DNA of 64,000 bases from Streptomyces kaniharaensis (GCF_009569385.1 NZ_WBOF01000001.1:1178001-1242000), one strand, 5' to 3'; positions 51,864-61,104 are shown, numbered from the stretch's first letter. Numbers and translations are program-made. Notes: generated by a model not told the origin, from the letters alone.

Positions 51864-53521
51864 ACAGCCCGATGAAGCAGAGGAGTTGGCGACTCCTGGG
51901 CTCCGCCCTGGCCCTGCTCGTGGTGACCGCCTGCACCTCGTCCTCCGGGGGCGGCACGCCCCCGGCGCCGAAGCCGACGGACGCGCCGGCGCCGACCGCG
52001 CGGCCGGGAGTGCTGCGGGTCCTGGCGGGCAGCGAGCTGCAGGACATGGCGCCGATCCTGGAGGACGCCAGGAAGGCCACCGGCGTGACCGTGCAGTTCG
52101 CCTGGACGGGGTCGCTGGACGGCGCGGACGCCGTCTCCTCCGGCCGGGCGGACGGGAGGTACGACGCCGTCTGGTTCCCGTCGAACCAGTACCTGCGGCT
52201 GGACGACGCCGGCCGGGCGAAGCTCCTCTCCGAGACCCCGGTCATGGTCTCCCCGGTGGCGGTGGGCGTGCGCTCGTCCGTCCTCGGCGACCTGGGCTGG
52301 GGCGACGGTTCGAAGGTCACCTGGGCGCAGATCGGGGACGCGGCGTCGGCCGGGAAGCTGTCGTACGGGATGGCCGATCCGTCCCGCTCGAACTCGGGTT
52401 TCTCCACCCTGGTGGCGGTCGCCTCGGCGTTCTCCGGCGCGGGCGCGGCGCTGACCGAGGCGGACGTGCAGAAGGCGGCGCCGTCGCTGAAGAGGTTCTT
52501 CACCGGGCAGAAGCTGACGTCCGGCTCCTCGGGCTGGCTGGCGCAGGCGTACTCCCGGGCCGAGCCGGGCAAGGTGGGCGCGCTGGTGAACTACGAGTCG
52601 GTGCTGCTGTCGATGAACAGGACGCTGCCGGCGGAGCGGCAGTTGACGGTGGTCCGGCCGGTGGACGGCGTGGTGTCGGCGGACTACCCGCTCTCCCTGC
52701 TCTCCTCGACCGCCCAGACCGAGCGCGACTCCTTCCAGCGGCTCACCCAGTACCTGCTCAGGGAGGACGTGCAGAAGCGGATCTCCGAGGTGACGCTGCG
52801 CCGGCCGGTGACGCCGGGGGCGTCGCCCGCGGCGGGGCTGCCGTCGGACCGCCGCCGGGAGCTGCCGTTCCCGGGGAGCCGGGGGGTCGCGGACGGGCTG
52901 CTGGCGTCGTACCAGAACGAGCTGCGCCGCCCGTCGCGGACGGTGTACGTGCTGGACACCTCGGGGTCGATGGCGGGTGCGCGGATCGAGGCGCTGAAGG
53001 CGGCACTGGGCCGGCTGACCGGGACGGACGACACGCGCGGGGCGCGCCGGTTCCGGGACCGCGAGGAGGTGACGCTGATCTCCTTCGCGTCCGGGGTGAA
53101 GTGGACGAAGACGCACGCGGTGCCGGCCTCGGGGGCGCAGCCGGGCCCGCAGGCGGAGCTGGCGTCGATCAACGCGGACGTGCAGTCGCTGGCGGCGGAG
53201 GGCGGCACGGCGCTGTACGACTCGCTGGAGGAGGCGTACCGGGTGATCGACCGGCAGCAGAAGACGGCCGGGGACGACCGGTTCACGTCGATCGTGCTGA
53301 TGACCGACGGGGAGAGCAACGAGGGGGCCACGGACGGGGACTTCCGGAAGTTCCACGACGGGCTGCCGGCCGGGCAGAAGGCCGTCCCGGTGTTCCCGAT
53401 CAGGTTCGGTGAGGCGGCGGTGGGCCAGCTGCAGGGGATCGCGGATCTGACCGGCGGCAAGCTGTTCGACGGGACGGGGTCGCTGGACGGGGTGTTCGAG
53501 GAGATCCGTGGCTACCAGTGA
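51860..53521 (+). CDS. lipoprotein with solute-binding-like and VWA domains
   Basis: 553 residues from GTG at 51860 (GTGA overlap). The signal sequence SWRLLGSALALLVVTACTSS has the lipobox VTAC. Residues about 50-320 form a type II solute-binding-like domain (VLRVLAGSELQDMAPILEDARKATGVTVQF, YDAVWFPSNQYLRL, ADPSRSNSGFSTLVAVAS). Residues about 355-550 are a von Willebrand A domain with a full MIDAS: VYVLDTSGSMAGAR, the Thr in EGGTALYDSLEEAY and the Asp in VLMTDGESNEG. It should hold a metal ion and bind a protein partner outside the cell. The pair with the gene upstream, also solute-binding-like, is conserved in streptomycetes as I recall. The ligand is unknown. Confidence 0.85.
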   Translation: MNSPMKQRSWRLLGSALALLVVTACTSSSGGGTPPAPKPTDAPAPTARPGVLRVLAGSELQDMAPILEDARKATGVTVQFAWTGSLDGADAVSSGRADGRYDAVWFPSNQYLRLDDAGRAKLLSETPVMVSPVAVGVRSSVLGDLGWGDGSKVTWAQIGDAASAGKLSYGMADPSRSNSGFSTLVAVASAFSGAGAALTEADVQKAAPSLKRFFTGQKLTSGSSGWLAQAYSRAEPGKVGALVNYESVLLSMNRTLPAERQLTVVRPVDGVVSADYPLSLLSSTAQTERDSFQRLTQYLLREDVQKRISEVTLRRPVTPGASPAAGLPSDRRRELPFPGSRGVADGLLASYQNELRRPSRTVYVLDTSGSMAGARIEALKAALGRLTGTDDTRGARRFRDREEVTLISFASGVKWTKTHAVPASGAQPGPQAELASINADVQSLAAEGGTALYDSLEEAYRVIDRQQKTAGDDRFTSIVLMTDGESNEGATDGDFRKFHDGLPAGQKAVPVFPIRFGEAAVGQLQGIADLTGGKLFDGTGSLDGVFEEIRGYQ

Positions 53522-54035
53522 GGGCGCGGGCCGGCGGGTGCTGGGGTACCTGGAGTCGACCCGGAACCTGGTCGGCTGCGCGGGCGGCGCGATCGGGCTG
53601 GTGCTGCACTTCGCCGGGCTCGGCGGCGCGTGGTGGCCGGCGGTGGTGGCGGGGCTGTACGCGGCGGGCGCGCTGCTCACGCCCGGCCCGGCGCCGACGC
53701 AGCAGCGGGTCGAGCCGGTCGAGCTCCTCGAGCCCGACCAGTCGGCGCCGGCGCCGCCGCCCACAGCGCTGCCCGATCCCGAACTGGACGCTCTGGCCGC
53801 GTACCTGCGCACGATGCCGCTGCCGCCGTCGGCGAAGGTGGACGACCTGCTGGACGCGCTGCGCGCCGCCGAGCCGGGGCCGGCGGTGGAGCGGATCGCC
53901 CGGGATCGGCTGCCGCTCGCGGTGGCGGGCTATCTGCGGGCTTGCACGTGGCGGCCGTGGACCGGCCCGGGCGGGCCGGACGCGGAGGCCGAACTCGGGC
54001 GTGAGGTCGACCGGCTGGCCGCCGAGCTGGCCTGA
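53508..54035 (+). CDS. small membrane protein of the VWA operon
   Basis: 175 residues from GTG at 53508, overlapping the VWA gene by 14 bases. Two membrane helices are seen at about residues 19-37 and 40-58 (VGCAGGAIGLVLHFAGLGGAWWPAVVAGLYAAGALL). An Ala/Pro-rich linker then leads to a soluble helical part of 90 residues (DALAAYLRTMPLPPSAKVDDLLDALRAAE). It may dock the VWA lipoprotein to the membrane or pass a signal inside; that is inference from context. The family is not recognised. A hairpin follows at 54039-54066. Confidence 0.72.
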   Translation: MATSEGAGRRVLGYLESTRNLVGCAGGAIGLVLHFAGLGGAWWPAVVAGLYAAGALLTPGPAPTQQRVEPVELLEPDQSAPAPPPTALPDPELDALAAYLRTMPLPPSAKVDDLLDALRAAEPGPAVERIARDRLPLAVAGYLRACTWRPWTGPGGPDAEAELGREVDRLAAELA

Positions 54036-54038
54036 ACC

Positions 54039-54066
54039 GGACCCGGGGTGGATCTGCCCCGGGTCC
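54039..54066 (+). terminator. hairpin terminator after the VWA operon
   Basis: GGACCCGGGG (54039-54048) pairs perfectly with CCCCGGGTCC (54057-54066) around eight bases, directly behind the stop at 54035. Confidence 0.7.
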
Positions 54067-54320
54067 GCCCGGTTCGTCCCCGGGTCCTTGGCCTGAGGGT
54101 CCATCACCACTCCTCCATTACCACCCGCCGCCCGGTCGACTCACGTCACGAACGAGTCGCCAAGATCTCACCTGTTGGAAACGTCGGAGGACTACCCATC
54201 CGGCCGGGTGCGCGGCAGACTTCTACGCGCGTCCTTCTACGCGCGTCAATGGTCATCCATGCCTGCGAACGCCAGTTGACGATCCATTCGCCAGTCAGTC
54301 CCCACCCGGGAGAGTCGTCC

Positions 54321-56159
54321 ATGTCCCTGAACCGTCGTGACTTCGTCACCCGGTCCGCCGCCACCGCCGCCGGCGCCGCCCTGGTCGGCGGAACCGCCCT
54401 CGCCGCCGCCCCCGCCGCCGCGGCCGCCGAGCCGGGCAAGGCGCAGCCCAAGGGCAAGCACGACGGCGGGAGCCGGAAGCAGGCCTTCACCGTCATGGGC
54501 ACCACCGACCTGCACGGCCGGGTGCTCAACTGGGACTACTTCACCGACGCCGAGTACGCCGACAAGGCGCACAACGCCGTCGGCCTCGCCAAGATCTCCA
54601 CGCTGGCCAACCAGGTCCGCGAGGAGAAGGGCTGGGACCGCTGCCTGCTGATCGACTCCGGCGACATCATCCAGGGCACCCAGCTGACCTACTACTACGC
54701 CCGGGTCGAGCCGATCGCCACCGACGGCAACAACGTGCCCGACCACCCGATGGCCGTCGCCATGAACCTCATGGGCTACGACGCCGCCGCGCTCGGCAAC
54801 CACGAGTTCAACTACGGCATCCCCACCGTGAAGGCCTTCGAGGACCAGCTGGAGTTCCCGCTGCTGGGCGCCAACGCCCTGCACGCGAAGAACGAGAAGC
54901 CGGCCTTCAAGCCGTACGTGATCAAGGAGGTGTGGCTGGACGAGGACACCCCGCTGAAGGTCGGCATCCTCGGCCTCACCAACCCGGGCATCGCGATCTG
55001 GGACAAGGCCAACGTCAGCGGCAAGATGGTCTTCCCGGGCATCGTCGAGACGGCGGCCAAGTACGTGCCGCGGATGAAGGCGGCCGGCGCGGACGTGATC
55101 GTGGTCTCGGCGCACTCCGGCATCGACGAGCCGACCACCTACGGCGACCAGCTGCCCTGGCCGGAGGACGCCTCGGGCGAGATGGCGGAGAAGGTCGCGG
55201 ACATCGACGCGGTGCTGGTGGGTCACACCCACAAGGAGGTGCCGCAGCGGCTGATCGTCAACAAGAAGACCGGCAGGACTGTCGTGCTCTCCGAGCCGCT
55301 GTGCTGGGGCCAGCGCCTGAGCTGCTTCGACTTCGAGGTCGAGTTCGTCGACGGCGCGTGGAAGGTCCTCTCGGCCTCCTCCCGGGTGCTGAACTCCAAC
55401 ACCGCGCCGGAGAACCCGGAGATCGTGAACGCGATCACCGACCAGCACAAGAAGGTCGTGGCGTACGTCAACCAGCAGATCGGCACCTGCAAGGCCGAGC
55501 TGTCGATCGCCGAGTCGCGCTTCAAGGCGACCCCGATCATCGACCTGATCGGCCGGGTCATGGCCGACACCGTGAAGGCGGCGCTGGCGGGCGGGCAGTA
55601 CGGCAACCTGCCGGTGCTGGCCCAGGCGTCCCCGTTCAACCGGACCGCGCTGATCCCGGCCGGCCAGGTCAAGCTGCGCGACGCGGCCGGCCTGTACATC
55701 TACGAGAACACCCTGGAGGCCCGCGTCCTGACGGGCGCCCAGCTGAAGGACTACCTGGAGTTCTCGGCGAAGTACTACCACCAGCTCGCCGCGGGCGCCC
55801 CGGTCGACAAGGACGCCCTGACCGGCGCCGAGACCACCCCGGACTACAACTACGACTCGGTCTACGGCCTGGGCTACGACATCGACATCGCCCAGCCGAC
55901 CGGCAGCCGGATCGTCAACCTGACCTTCCAGGGCAAGCCGATCGACCCGGCCGCCCAGTTCGTCCTCGCGGTCAACAACTACCGCGCCAACGGCGGCGGC
56001 AACTTCCCGCACGTCGCGAAGGCCAAGCAGATCTGGGCGAACTCCGACGAGATCCGCAACACGATGATCGCCTGGGTGAAGGCCAAGGGCGTCATCGACC
56101 CGGCCGACTTCTTCACCAACTCCTGGCGCCTCGTCCGCTCCGGCCAGCCCGTCTTCTGA
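54321..56159 (+). CDS. Tat-exported bifunctional metallophosphatase / 5'-nucleotidase
   Basis: 612 residues from ATG at 54321, with GGGAGAG upstream. The twin-arginine signal is MSLNRRDFVTRSAATAAGAA, ending near AAAAAEP. The calcineurin-like domain (about residues 55-310) carries the two-metal site: MGTTDLHGRVLN, LIDSGDIIQGTQ, ALGNHEFNYG, VSAHSGID and LVGHTHKEVPQ. The 5'-nucleotidase C-terminal domain follows (about 350-565, for example PVLAQASPFNRTALIPAG and YIYENTLEARVLTGAQLKDYLEFSA). It removes phosphate from nucleotides or cyclic nucleotides outside the cell and so feeds on extracellular organic phosphate. A terminator follows at 56177-56214. Confidence 0.95.
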   Translation: MSLNRRDFVTRSAATAAGAALVGGTALAAAPAAAAAEPGKAQPKGKHDGGSRKQAFTVMGTTDLHGRVLNWDYFTDAEYADKAHNAVGLAKISTLANQVREEKGWDRCLLIDSGDIIQGTQLTYYYARVEPIATDGNNVPDHPMAVAMNLMGYDAAALGNHEFNYGIPTVKAFEDQLEFPLLGANALHAKNEKPAFKPYVIKEVWLDEDTPLKVGILGLTNPGIAIWDKANVSGKMVFPGIVETAAKYVPRMKAAGADVIVVSAHSGIDEPTTYGDQLPWPEDASGEMAEKVADIDAVLVGHTHKEVPQRLIVNKKTGRTVVLSEPLCWGQRLSCFDFEVEFVDGAWKVLSASSRVLNSNTAPENPEIVNAITDQHKKVVAYVNQQIGTCKAELSIAESRFKATPIIDLIGRVMADTVKAALAGGQYGNLPVLAQASPFNRTALIPAGQVKLRDAAGLYIYENTLEARVLTGAQLKDYLEFSAKYYHQLAAGAPVDKDALTGAETTPDYNYDSVYGLGYDIDIAQPTGSRIVNLTFQGKPIDPAAQFVLAVNNYRANGGGNFPHVAKAKQIWANSDEIRNTMIAWVKAKGVIDPADFFTNSWRLVRSGQPVF

Positions 56160-56176
56160 TCCACCCCGCACCGAAC

Positions 56177-56214
56177 GGCCGTCGGCCCGAGGCACCCGCC
56201 TCGGGCCGACGGCC
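56177..56214 (+). terminator. terminator after the nucleotidase gene
   Basis: A perfect 16-base stem (56177-56192 with 56199-56214) with a six-base loop is followed by TTCGTGTCGTT. Confidence 0.88.
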
Positions 56215-56391
56215 TTCGTGTCGTTCGCGGTGACGCGCTGCTTCGCTGTCCGTCCTGACCGGCTCCTCGGCGAGACGATGGGACATCTTCTGGAGACTGG
56301 AGGATATTCAGCCGCTCATTCGATCTCCCTAACGCAGAGGCATCGCGAACGGCCCCCGGCGAAGGGCCGGCTACGGACAGGGAGAGTCCGC

Positions 56392-56766
56392 ATGCGTGCA
56401 GTGATCCAGAAGGCGTTCGGCGGGCCGGAGGTCCTGGAGGTCGTCGAGGCGCAGCGCCCGGTGCTGGCGGCGATCCTCGAGGCGCCGGCGACGGCGTGGA
56501 CGGTGGAGTCGCTGGCGGACCGTGCGGGGCTGTCCCGGGCGGCGTTCGCCCGCCGGTTCACGTCGATGGTGGGCGAGCCGCCGATGGCGTACCTGACGCG
56601 CTGGCGGATGACTACCGCGGCCCGGCTGCTGCGCGAGTCGGAGGCGCCGCTGACGGCGGTGGCGGCGCGGACCGGCTACGGCTCGGAGTACGCCTTCGCG
56701 AAGGCGTTCAAGCGCGAGTATGGGCAGGCCCCCGGCGGTTACCGCCGGGAGGCCCGCGCCGCGTAA
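56392..56766 (+). CDS. chimera: quinone-oxidoreductase N-terminus joined to an AraC DNA-binding domain
   Basis: 124 residues from ATG at 56392, with GGGAGAG upstream. The first 23 residues, MRAVIQKAFGGPEVLEVVEA, are the start of a zinc-type or quinone oxidoreductase (MRAVxxxxFGGPEVLEVVE). From about residue 24 on it is an AraC-type DNA-binding domain with both helix-turn-helix units: WTVESLADRAGLSRAAFARRFTSMVG and PLTAVAARTGYGSEYAFAKAFKREYGQAPGGYRR. The effector domain of the regulator and the whole rest of the oxidoreductase are missing. The open frame is intact, so a free DNA-binding domain could still be made. This is a deletion product. Confidence 0.75.
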   Translation: MRAVIQKAFGGPEVLEVVEAQRPVLAAILEAPATAWTVESLADRAGLSRAAFARRFTSMVGEPPMAYLTRWRMTTAARLLRESEAPLTAVAARTGYGSEYAFAKAFKREYGQAPGGYRREARAA

Positions 56767-56775
56767 CGAGGGTTC

Positions 56776-58233
56776 TCAGAACGGGAAGCGGCTGCGCCCG
56801 TGCTGGATGGAGATCCACTTCACGGTGGTGAACGCGTCCACCGTGTAGTCGCCGTTGAGCCGCCCGAGGCCGGAGTTCTTCTCGCCGCCGAAGGGCACGA
56901 TCGGCTCGTCGGCGATGGTGCCGTCGTTGACGTGGATCATGCCGGTCTCGATCCGCTGCGCGACCCGCACGCCGCGGTCGATGTCGCCGGTGTGGACCGC
57001 GCCGCTGAGGCCGAAGGGGGTGTCGTTGGCGATCCGGACGGCCTCGTCCTCGCCGTCGAAGGGCACCACGAGCACGACCGGGCCGAAGAGTTCGCACTGG
57101 AGGATCGGCGCGTCCAGGGGCAGTCCGGTGAGGACGACCGGGTCCATGAGGCTGCCGTTGGTCTCGCCGCGCAGCAGGACGGTGGCGCCGGCCTCGACGG
57201 CCTGGTCGACCTGGGCGCTGATGGAGTCGGCCTGGACGGGGTTGATCAGGGGGCCGATCTGGGTGGCCGGGTCCTTGGGGTCGCCGACCGTGAGCGAGGC
57301 GATCTTGGCGACGAACTTCTCGGTGAACTCGGCCTCGACGCTGCGGTCGACGAGCACCCGGTTGGCGGCCATGCAGACCTGGCCCTGGTGGGCGAAGCGG
57401 CTGAAGACGGCCGCGTCGACGGCGTAGTCGAGGTCGGCGTCGTCGAGCACGATGAGCGCGCTGTTGCCGCCGAGTTCGAGGACGGTCCGCTTGAAGTGGG
57501 AGGCGGCGACGGTGGCGACGTGCCGGCCGACCTTGTCGGAGCCGGTGAAGGAGATGACCTTGGGCACCGGGTGCTCGATGAAGGCGTCGCCGATCTCGGC
57601 GATGTCGGTGACCACGACGTTGAGCAGGCCGGCCGGCAGGCCCGCGTCCTCGAAGATCCTGGCGATCAGGGTGCCGCCGATGACCGGGGTCTCCTGGTGC
57701 GGCTTGAGGACGACGCCGTTGCCGAGCGCGAGCGCGGGCGCGACGGCCTTGATCGAGAGGAACAGCGGGAAGTTGAACGGGCTGATCACGCCGACCACGC
57801 CGACGGGCAGCCGGTAGAGCCGGTTCTCCTTGCCGTCCACCGGCGAGGGCAGCAGCCGGCCCTCGGCGAGCAGCGACAGCTGCATGGCCTCGCGCAGCAT
57901 GTCCTTGGTGAGCGAGAGTTCGAACCCGGCCTTGAGGGCGGTGCCGCCGAGTTCGGCCATGATGGCCCGGGTGATCTCCTGCTCGCGCTCCTCGATGATG
58001 CGCAGCGCGCGTTCGAAGACGAGGCGGCGGGTGTACGGGTTGGTGGCGGCCCATTCCTTCTGGGCGCGGGCGGCGGCACGGTAGGCCCGGTCGACCTGTT
58101 CGACGGTGGCGATGGTGACCGTGGCGAGCTTGTCGCCGGTGTAGGGGTCGACGTCGACGATGTCCCAGGAGCCGTTTCCGGTGCACCATTCACCGTCGAT
58201 GTACTGCGCCGCCAACTCGGAGAAGTACGACAT
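56776..58233 (-). CDS. aldehyde dehydrogenase (benzaldehyde/salicylaldehyde-type)
   Basis: 485 residues from ATG at 58233. It oxidises an aldehyde to the acid with NAD(P)+. Active-site residues are all present: Asn 154 (VISPFNFPLFLS), Lys 177 (VVLKPHQETP), Glu 253 (VLELGGNSAL) and the nucleophile Cys 287 (AHQGQVCMAANRV). The cofactor loop is VISFTGSDKVGRHVA and EIFGP-type end is ELFGPVVLVVPFDGEDE. It belongs to the group acting on aromatic or hydrophobic aldehydes. It is convergent with the AraC chimera (nine bases between stops). Direct repeats at 58299-58366 upstream could be its operator. Confidence 0.93.
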   Translation of the reverse strand: MSYFSELAAQYIDGEWCTGNGSWDIVDVDPYTGDKLATVTIATVEQVDRAYRAAARAQKEWAATNPYTRRLVFERALRIIEEREQEITRAIMAELGGTALKAGFELSLTKDMLREAMQLSLLAEGRLLPSPVDGKENRLYRLPVGVVGVISPFNFPLFLSIKAVAPALALGNGVVLKPHQETPVIGGTLIARIFEDAGLPAGLLNVVVTDIAEIGDAFIEHPVPKVISFTGSDKVGRHVATVAASHFKRTVLELGGNSALIVLDDADLDYAVDAAVFSRFAHQGQVCMAANRVLVDRSVEAEFTEKFVAKIASLTVGDPKDPATQIGPLINPVQADSISAQVDQAVEAGATVLLRGETNGSLMDPVVLTGLPLDAPILQCELFGPVVLVVPFDGEDEAVRIANDTPFGLSGAVHTGDIDRGVRVAQRIETGMIHVNDGTIADEPIVPFGGEKNSGLGRLNGDYTVDAFTTVKWISIQHGRSRFPF

Positions 58234-58298
58234 CCGATCCCTCTCGTGCCGATTGAAGAGCCTCTGGAACGCCCCGGGACACCACCCGGGACGCCACC

Positions 58299-58366
58299 GA
58301 TCGGATCTGGATCAGGCGTGAGCCACGTGCAGCACACATGAATCGAGCGGTGATCGGATCTGATCA
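58299..58366. repeat. direct repeat GATCGGATCTG(G)ATCA upstream of the aldehyde dehydrogenase
   Basis: GATCGGATCTGGATCA (58299-58314) and GATCGGATCTGATCA (58352-58366) are near-identical, 53 bases or five helical turns apart. They lie in the gap between the regulator gene stop at 58387 and the dehydrogenase start at 58233. An operator pair is likely; the binding protein is unknown. Confidence 0.5.
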
Positions 58367-58386
58367 GTGCTCATCGTACTGACGGG

Positions 58387-59253
58387 TCACAGCTCTTGGC
58401 GTACGGAGCGGAGAAGTTCCCGGGTGCGCTCCAGACTGAGGCTGTCGGCGAGCAGGCCGTCCATCGCGGCGGTGTACGACGCGACCTCGGCGGGCTTGTC
58501 GACGTACAGCGCGGTGGTGAACTGCTCCAGGTAGACGACGTCGGGCAGCTCCGGTTCGGCGAAGCCGAGCACGGTGAACGCGCCGCCCTCGGCGCGCAGC
58601 CCGCCGAAGCCGAGCGGCATCACCTGGAGGCGCACGTGGGGCAGGTCGGTGAGTTCGAGCAGCCGGTCGATCTGGTCCCGCATCAGCTCGGGCCCGCCCC
58701 AGGGCCGGCGCAGCGCGGCCTCGTCGAGGACGGCGAGCAGGCGGGGCGGGCGTTCGGCGGTGAGCACCTGCTGGCGCTTCAGCCGGACCTCGACGCGGCG
58801 TTCGATCTCGGCGGGTTCGGTGACGTGGCCGCCGGCGGAGATCACGGCGCGGGCGTAGTCGGCGGTCTGGAGCAGTCCGTGGACGAACTGGACCTCGTAG
58901 CTGCGGATCTCGGTGGCGGCCTCCTCCAGGCCGACGTAGTTCTGGAACCAGGGCGGCAGCACGTCGCCGTAGCCGTGCCACCAGGAGGTGGCGTTGGCGT
59001 CGCGGACCAGGGCGAGGACGCCGGCGCGCTCGTGCTCGGCCTCGACGCCGTAGAGGGTGAGCAGGTCGGCGACGTCGCGTTCCTTGAAGCCGACCCGGCC
59101 GAGTTCCATCCGGCTGATCTTGGACTCGGAGGCGCGGATCGAGTACCCGGCCTCCTCGCGGCTGACGCCCCTGGCCTCACGGAGCCGGCGCAGGTGGGAT
59201 CCCAGCAGCAGGCGCCGCACCGTGGCGCCCCCGCCTGCCTGAGTCGTGCTCAT
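58387..59253 (-). CDS. third XRE-family regulator with DUF5753
   Basis: 288 residues from ATG at 59253. The XRE domain is at about residues 12-75 (LLLGSHLRRLREARGVSREEAGYSIRASESKISRMELGRVGF). The DUF5753 domain starts near 95 (SWWHGYGDVLPPWFQNYVGLEEAATEIRSYEVQFVHGLLQTADYARAV). It is closer in layout to the regulator at 3004 than to the one at 4967. No DUF397 gene follows; instead the aldehyde dehydrogenase lies downstream on the same strand. It may control that gene or act on a distant one. Confidence 0.9.
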   Translation of the reverse strand: MSTTQAGGGATVRRLLLGSHLRRLREARGVSREEAGYSIRASESKISRMELGRVGFKERDVADLLTLYGVEAEHERAGVLALVRDANATSWWHGYGDVLPPWFQNYVGLEEAATEIRSYEVQFVHGLLQTADYARAVISAGGHVTEPAEIERRVEVRLKRQQVLTAERPPRLLAVLDEAALRRPWGGPELMRDQIDRLLELTDLPHVRLQVMPLGFGGLRAEGGAFTVLGFAEPELPDVVYLEQFTTALYVDKPAEVASYTAAMDGLLADSLSLERTRELLRSVRQEL

Positions 59254-59643
59254 CGCGTCAACCTCCGCACTCGCGCAGCCCCCCGGCCGTCGGGCGCAGT
59301 CTGCCATCTGGCACCGACGAACAACAGCCCGTCAGGGGGTGCGTTCCGGCCGGAGCATGCGGGACCGCCGGCGGTGGCGGGGAGGATGGGACGATCGCCG
59401 CTGCCCACCGGCCCGTGCCTGCGCACCGAGGCGGCCGAACTGGTGCTGGGTGCCGGGTAGTTGACGCAGCCACCGGCGCCTTCCGGGCAGCCAGGACGAG
59501 GGCATGACGGCGCCCGCCCTCCAACTGGTCGGGGAAGAGGGCGGGCGCCAGGAGACCGCGTTGGCCCGGCGACGCTGGCGGGGGCAGCGGGTTGAGCTCC
59601 CGGCGATGCGGCGCCGGGCGTTCGGGGGTGGCCGGTCGGGCCG
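59254..59643. other. intergenic region, gltBD end and regulator promoter
   Basis: 390 bases between the regulator start and the gltD stop, both on the minus strand. It contains a hairpin, listed separately, and presumably the promoter of the XRE gene. No supported gene is seen; open frames on the plus strand lack ribosome binding sites. Confidence 0.5.
59509..59549 (-). terminator. hairpin, likely gltBD terminator
   Basis: GGCGCCCGCCCTC (59509-59521) pairs perfectly with 59537-59549 around 15 bases, about 95 bases downstream of the gltD stop on the minus strand. Confidence 0.55.
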
Positions 59644-61096
59644 TCAGACCACCAGCGGGCGGTCGGTGGGCCGGATCGGGGCGGGAAGCGGGGTCTTGCC
59701 GCCGAGGTACCTGTCCACCGCGGCGGCGGCCGAACGGCCCTCCGCGATGGCCCAGACGATCAACGACTGGCCGCGGCCGGCGTCTCCGCAGACGTACACG
59801 CCATCGACATTGGTGGCGAACCGGCCGTCGCGGGCTATGTTACCGCGCGCGTCGAGGTCGACGCCGAGCTGCTCGACCAGCCCGTTCCTGACGTCCGTCC
59901 CGGTGAAGCCCATGGCCAGGGTGACCAGCTGGGCCGGGATGGCCCGCTCGGTGCCGGGCACCGGCTCGAACCGCCCGTCCCTGAACTCCACCTCGACGAG
60001 GTGCAGCTCCTGGACGTTGCCGTCCTCATCGCCGGCGAAGTGGGTGGTGCTGACGGAGTAGATCCGCTCACCGCCCTCCTCGTGCGCGGAGGTGACCTTG
60101 TAGGTCATCGGCATGGTCGGCCACGGCTGGTGGCCGGGGCGCTCCTCGCCCGGGCGCGGCATGATCTCCAGCTGGGTGACCGAGGCCGCGCCCTGGCGGT
60201 GGGCGGTGCCGACGCAGTCCGCGCCGGTGTCGCCGCCGCCGATGACGACGACGTGCTTGCCCTTGGCGCTGATCGGGGACTCGACGAAGTCGCCCTCCTG
60301 CACCTTGTTGGCCAGCGGCAGGTACTCCATGGCCTGGTGGACGCCCTTGAGCTCGCGCCCGGGCACCGGCAGGTCGCGCGCGGTCGTGGCACCGGCGGCG
60401 ACCACGACGGCGTCGAAGCGCTCGCGCAGCTGCTGCCCGGTGATGTCCTCGCCGACGTGCACGCCAGTGCGGAACCGGGTGCCCTCCGCCCGCATCTGCT
60501 CGACGCGGCGGTTGATGTGGCGCTTCTCCATCTTGAACTCGGGGATGCCGTAGCGCAGCAGGCCGCCGACGCGGTCGGCGCGCTCGTACACCACCACGGT
60601 GTGCCCGGCCCGGGTGAGCTGCTGGGCGGCGGCCAGGCCGGCCGGGCCGGAGCCGACGACGGCCACGGTCTTCCCGGACAGCCGCTCCGGGACCTGCGGC
60701 GTGACGCCGCCCCCGTCCCAGGCCTTGTCGATGACGGTGACCTCGACGTTCTTGATGGTCACCGCGTCCTGGTTGATGCCGAGCACGCAGGCCGACTCGC
60801 AGGGCGCCGGGCAGAGGCGGCCGGTGAACTCCGGGAAGTTGTTGGTCGCGTGCAGCCGCTCGATCGCGCCGGACCAGTCGTCCCGGTAGGCGAGGTCGTT
60901 CCACTCGGGGATGAGGTTCCCGAGCGGGCAGCCGTTGTGGCAGAACGGGATGCCGCAGTCCATGCACCGGCCGGCCTGCTTGGTGATGATCGGCAGGAGG
61001 CTGCGCTCGACGTAGACCTCGTTCCAGTCCCGGATCCGGACGTCGACCGGGCGACGCTCCGCCAGCTGCTTGGGCGTGGTCAGGAAGCCCTTGGGG

Positions 61097-61104
<8 letters not shown>
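59644..61104 (-). CDS. gltD: glutamate synthase, small subunit
   Basis: 486 residues from ATG at 61104, full length. It passes electrons from NADPH through FAD and iron-sulfur clusters to GltB, which makes two glutamates from glutamine and 2-oxoglutarate. The N-terminal cluster region is [23 protein letters not shown] and [14 protein letters not shown]. The FAD loop is [18 protein letters not shown] and the NADPH loop is [22 protein letters not shown]. The end [23 protein letters not shown] is the conserved FAD-binding tail. It overlaps the gltB stop by eight bases. Confidence 0.98.

Noticed and set aside
54321..56159. Frequent long minus-strand frame through the nucleotidase gene
   Set aside because: It mirrors the plus-strand codons (wobble GC), giving Val/Gly/Arg-rich sequence without motifs.
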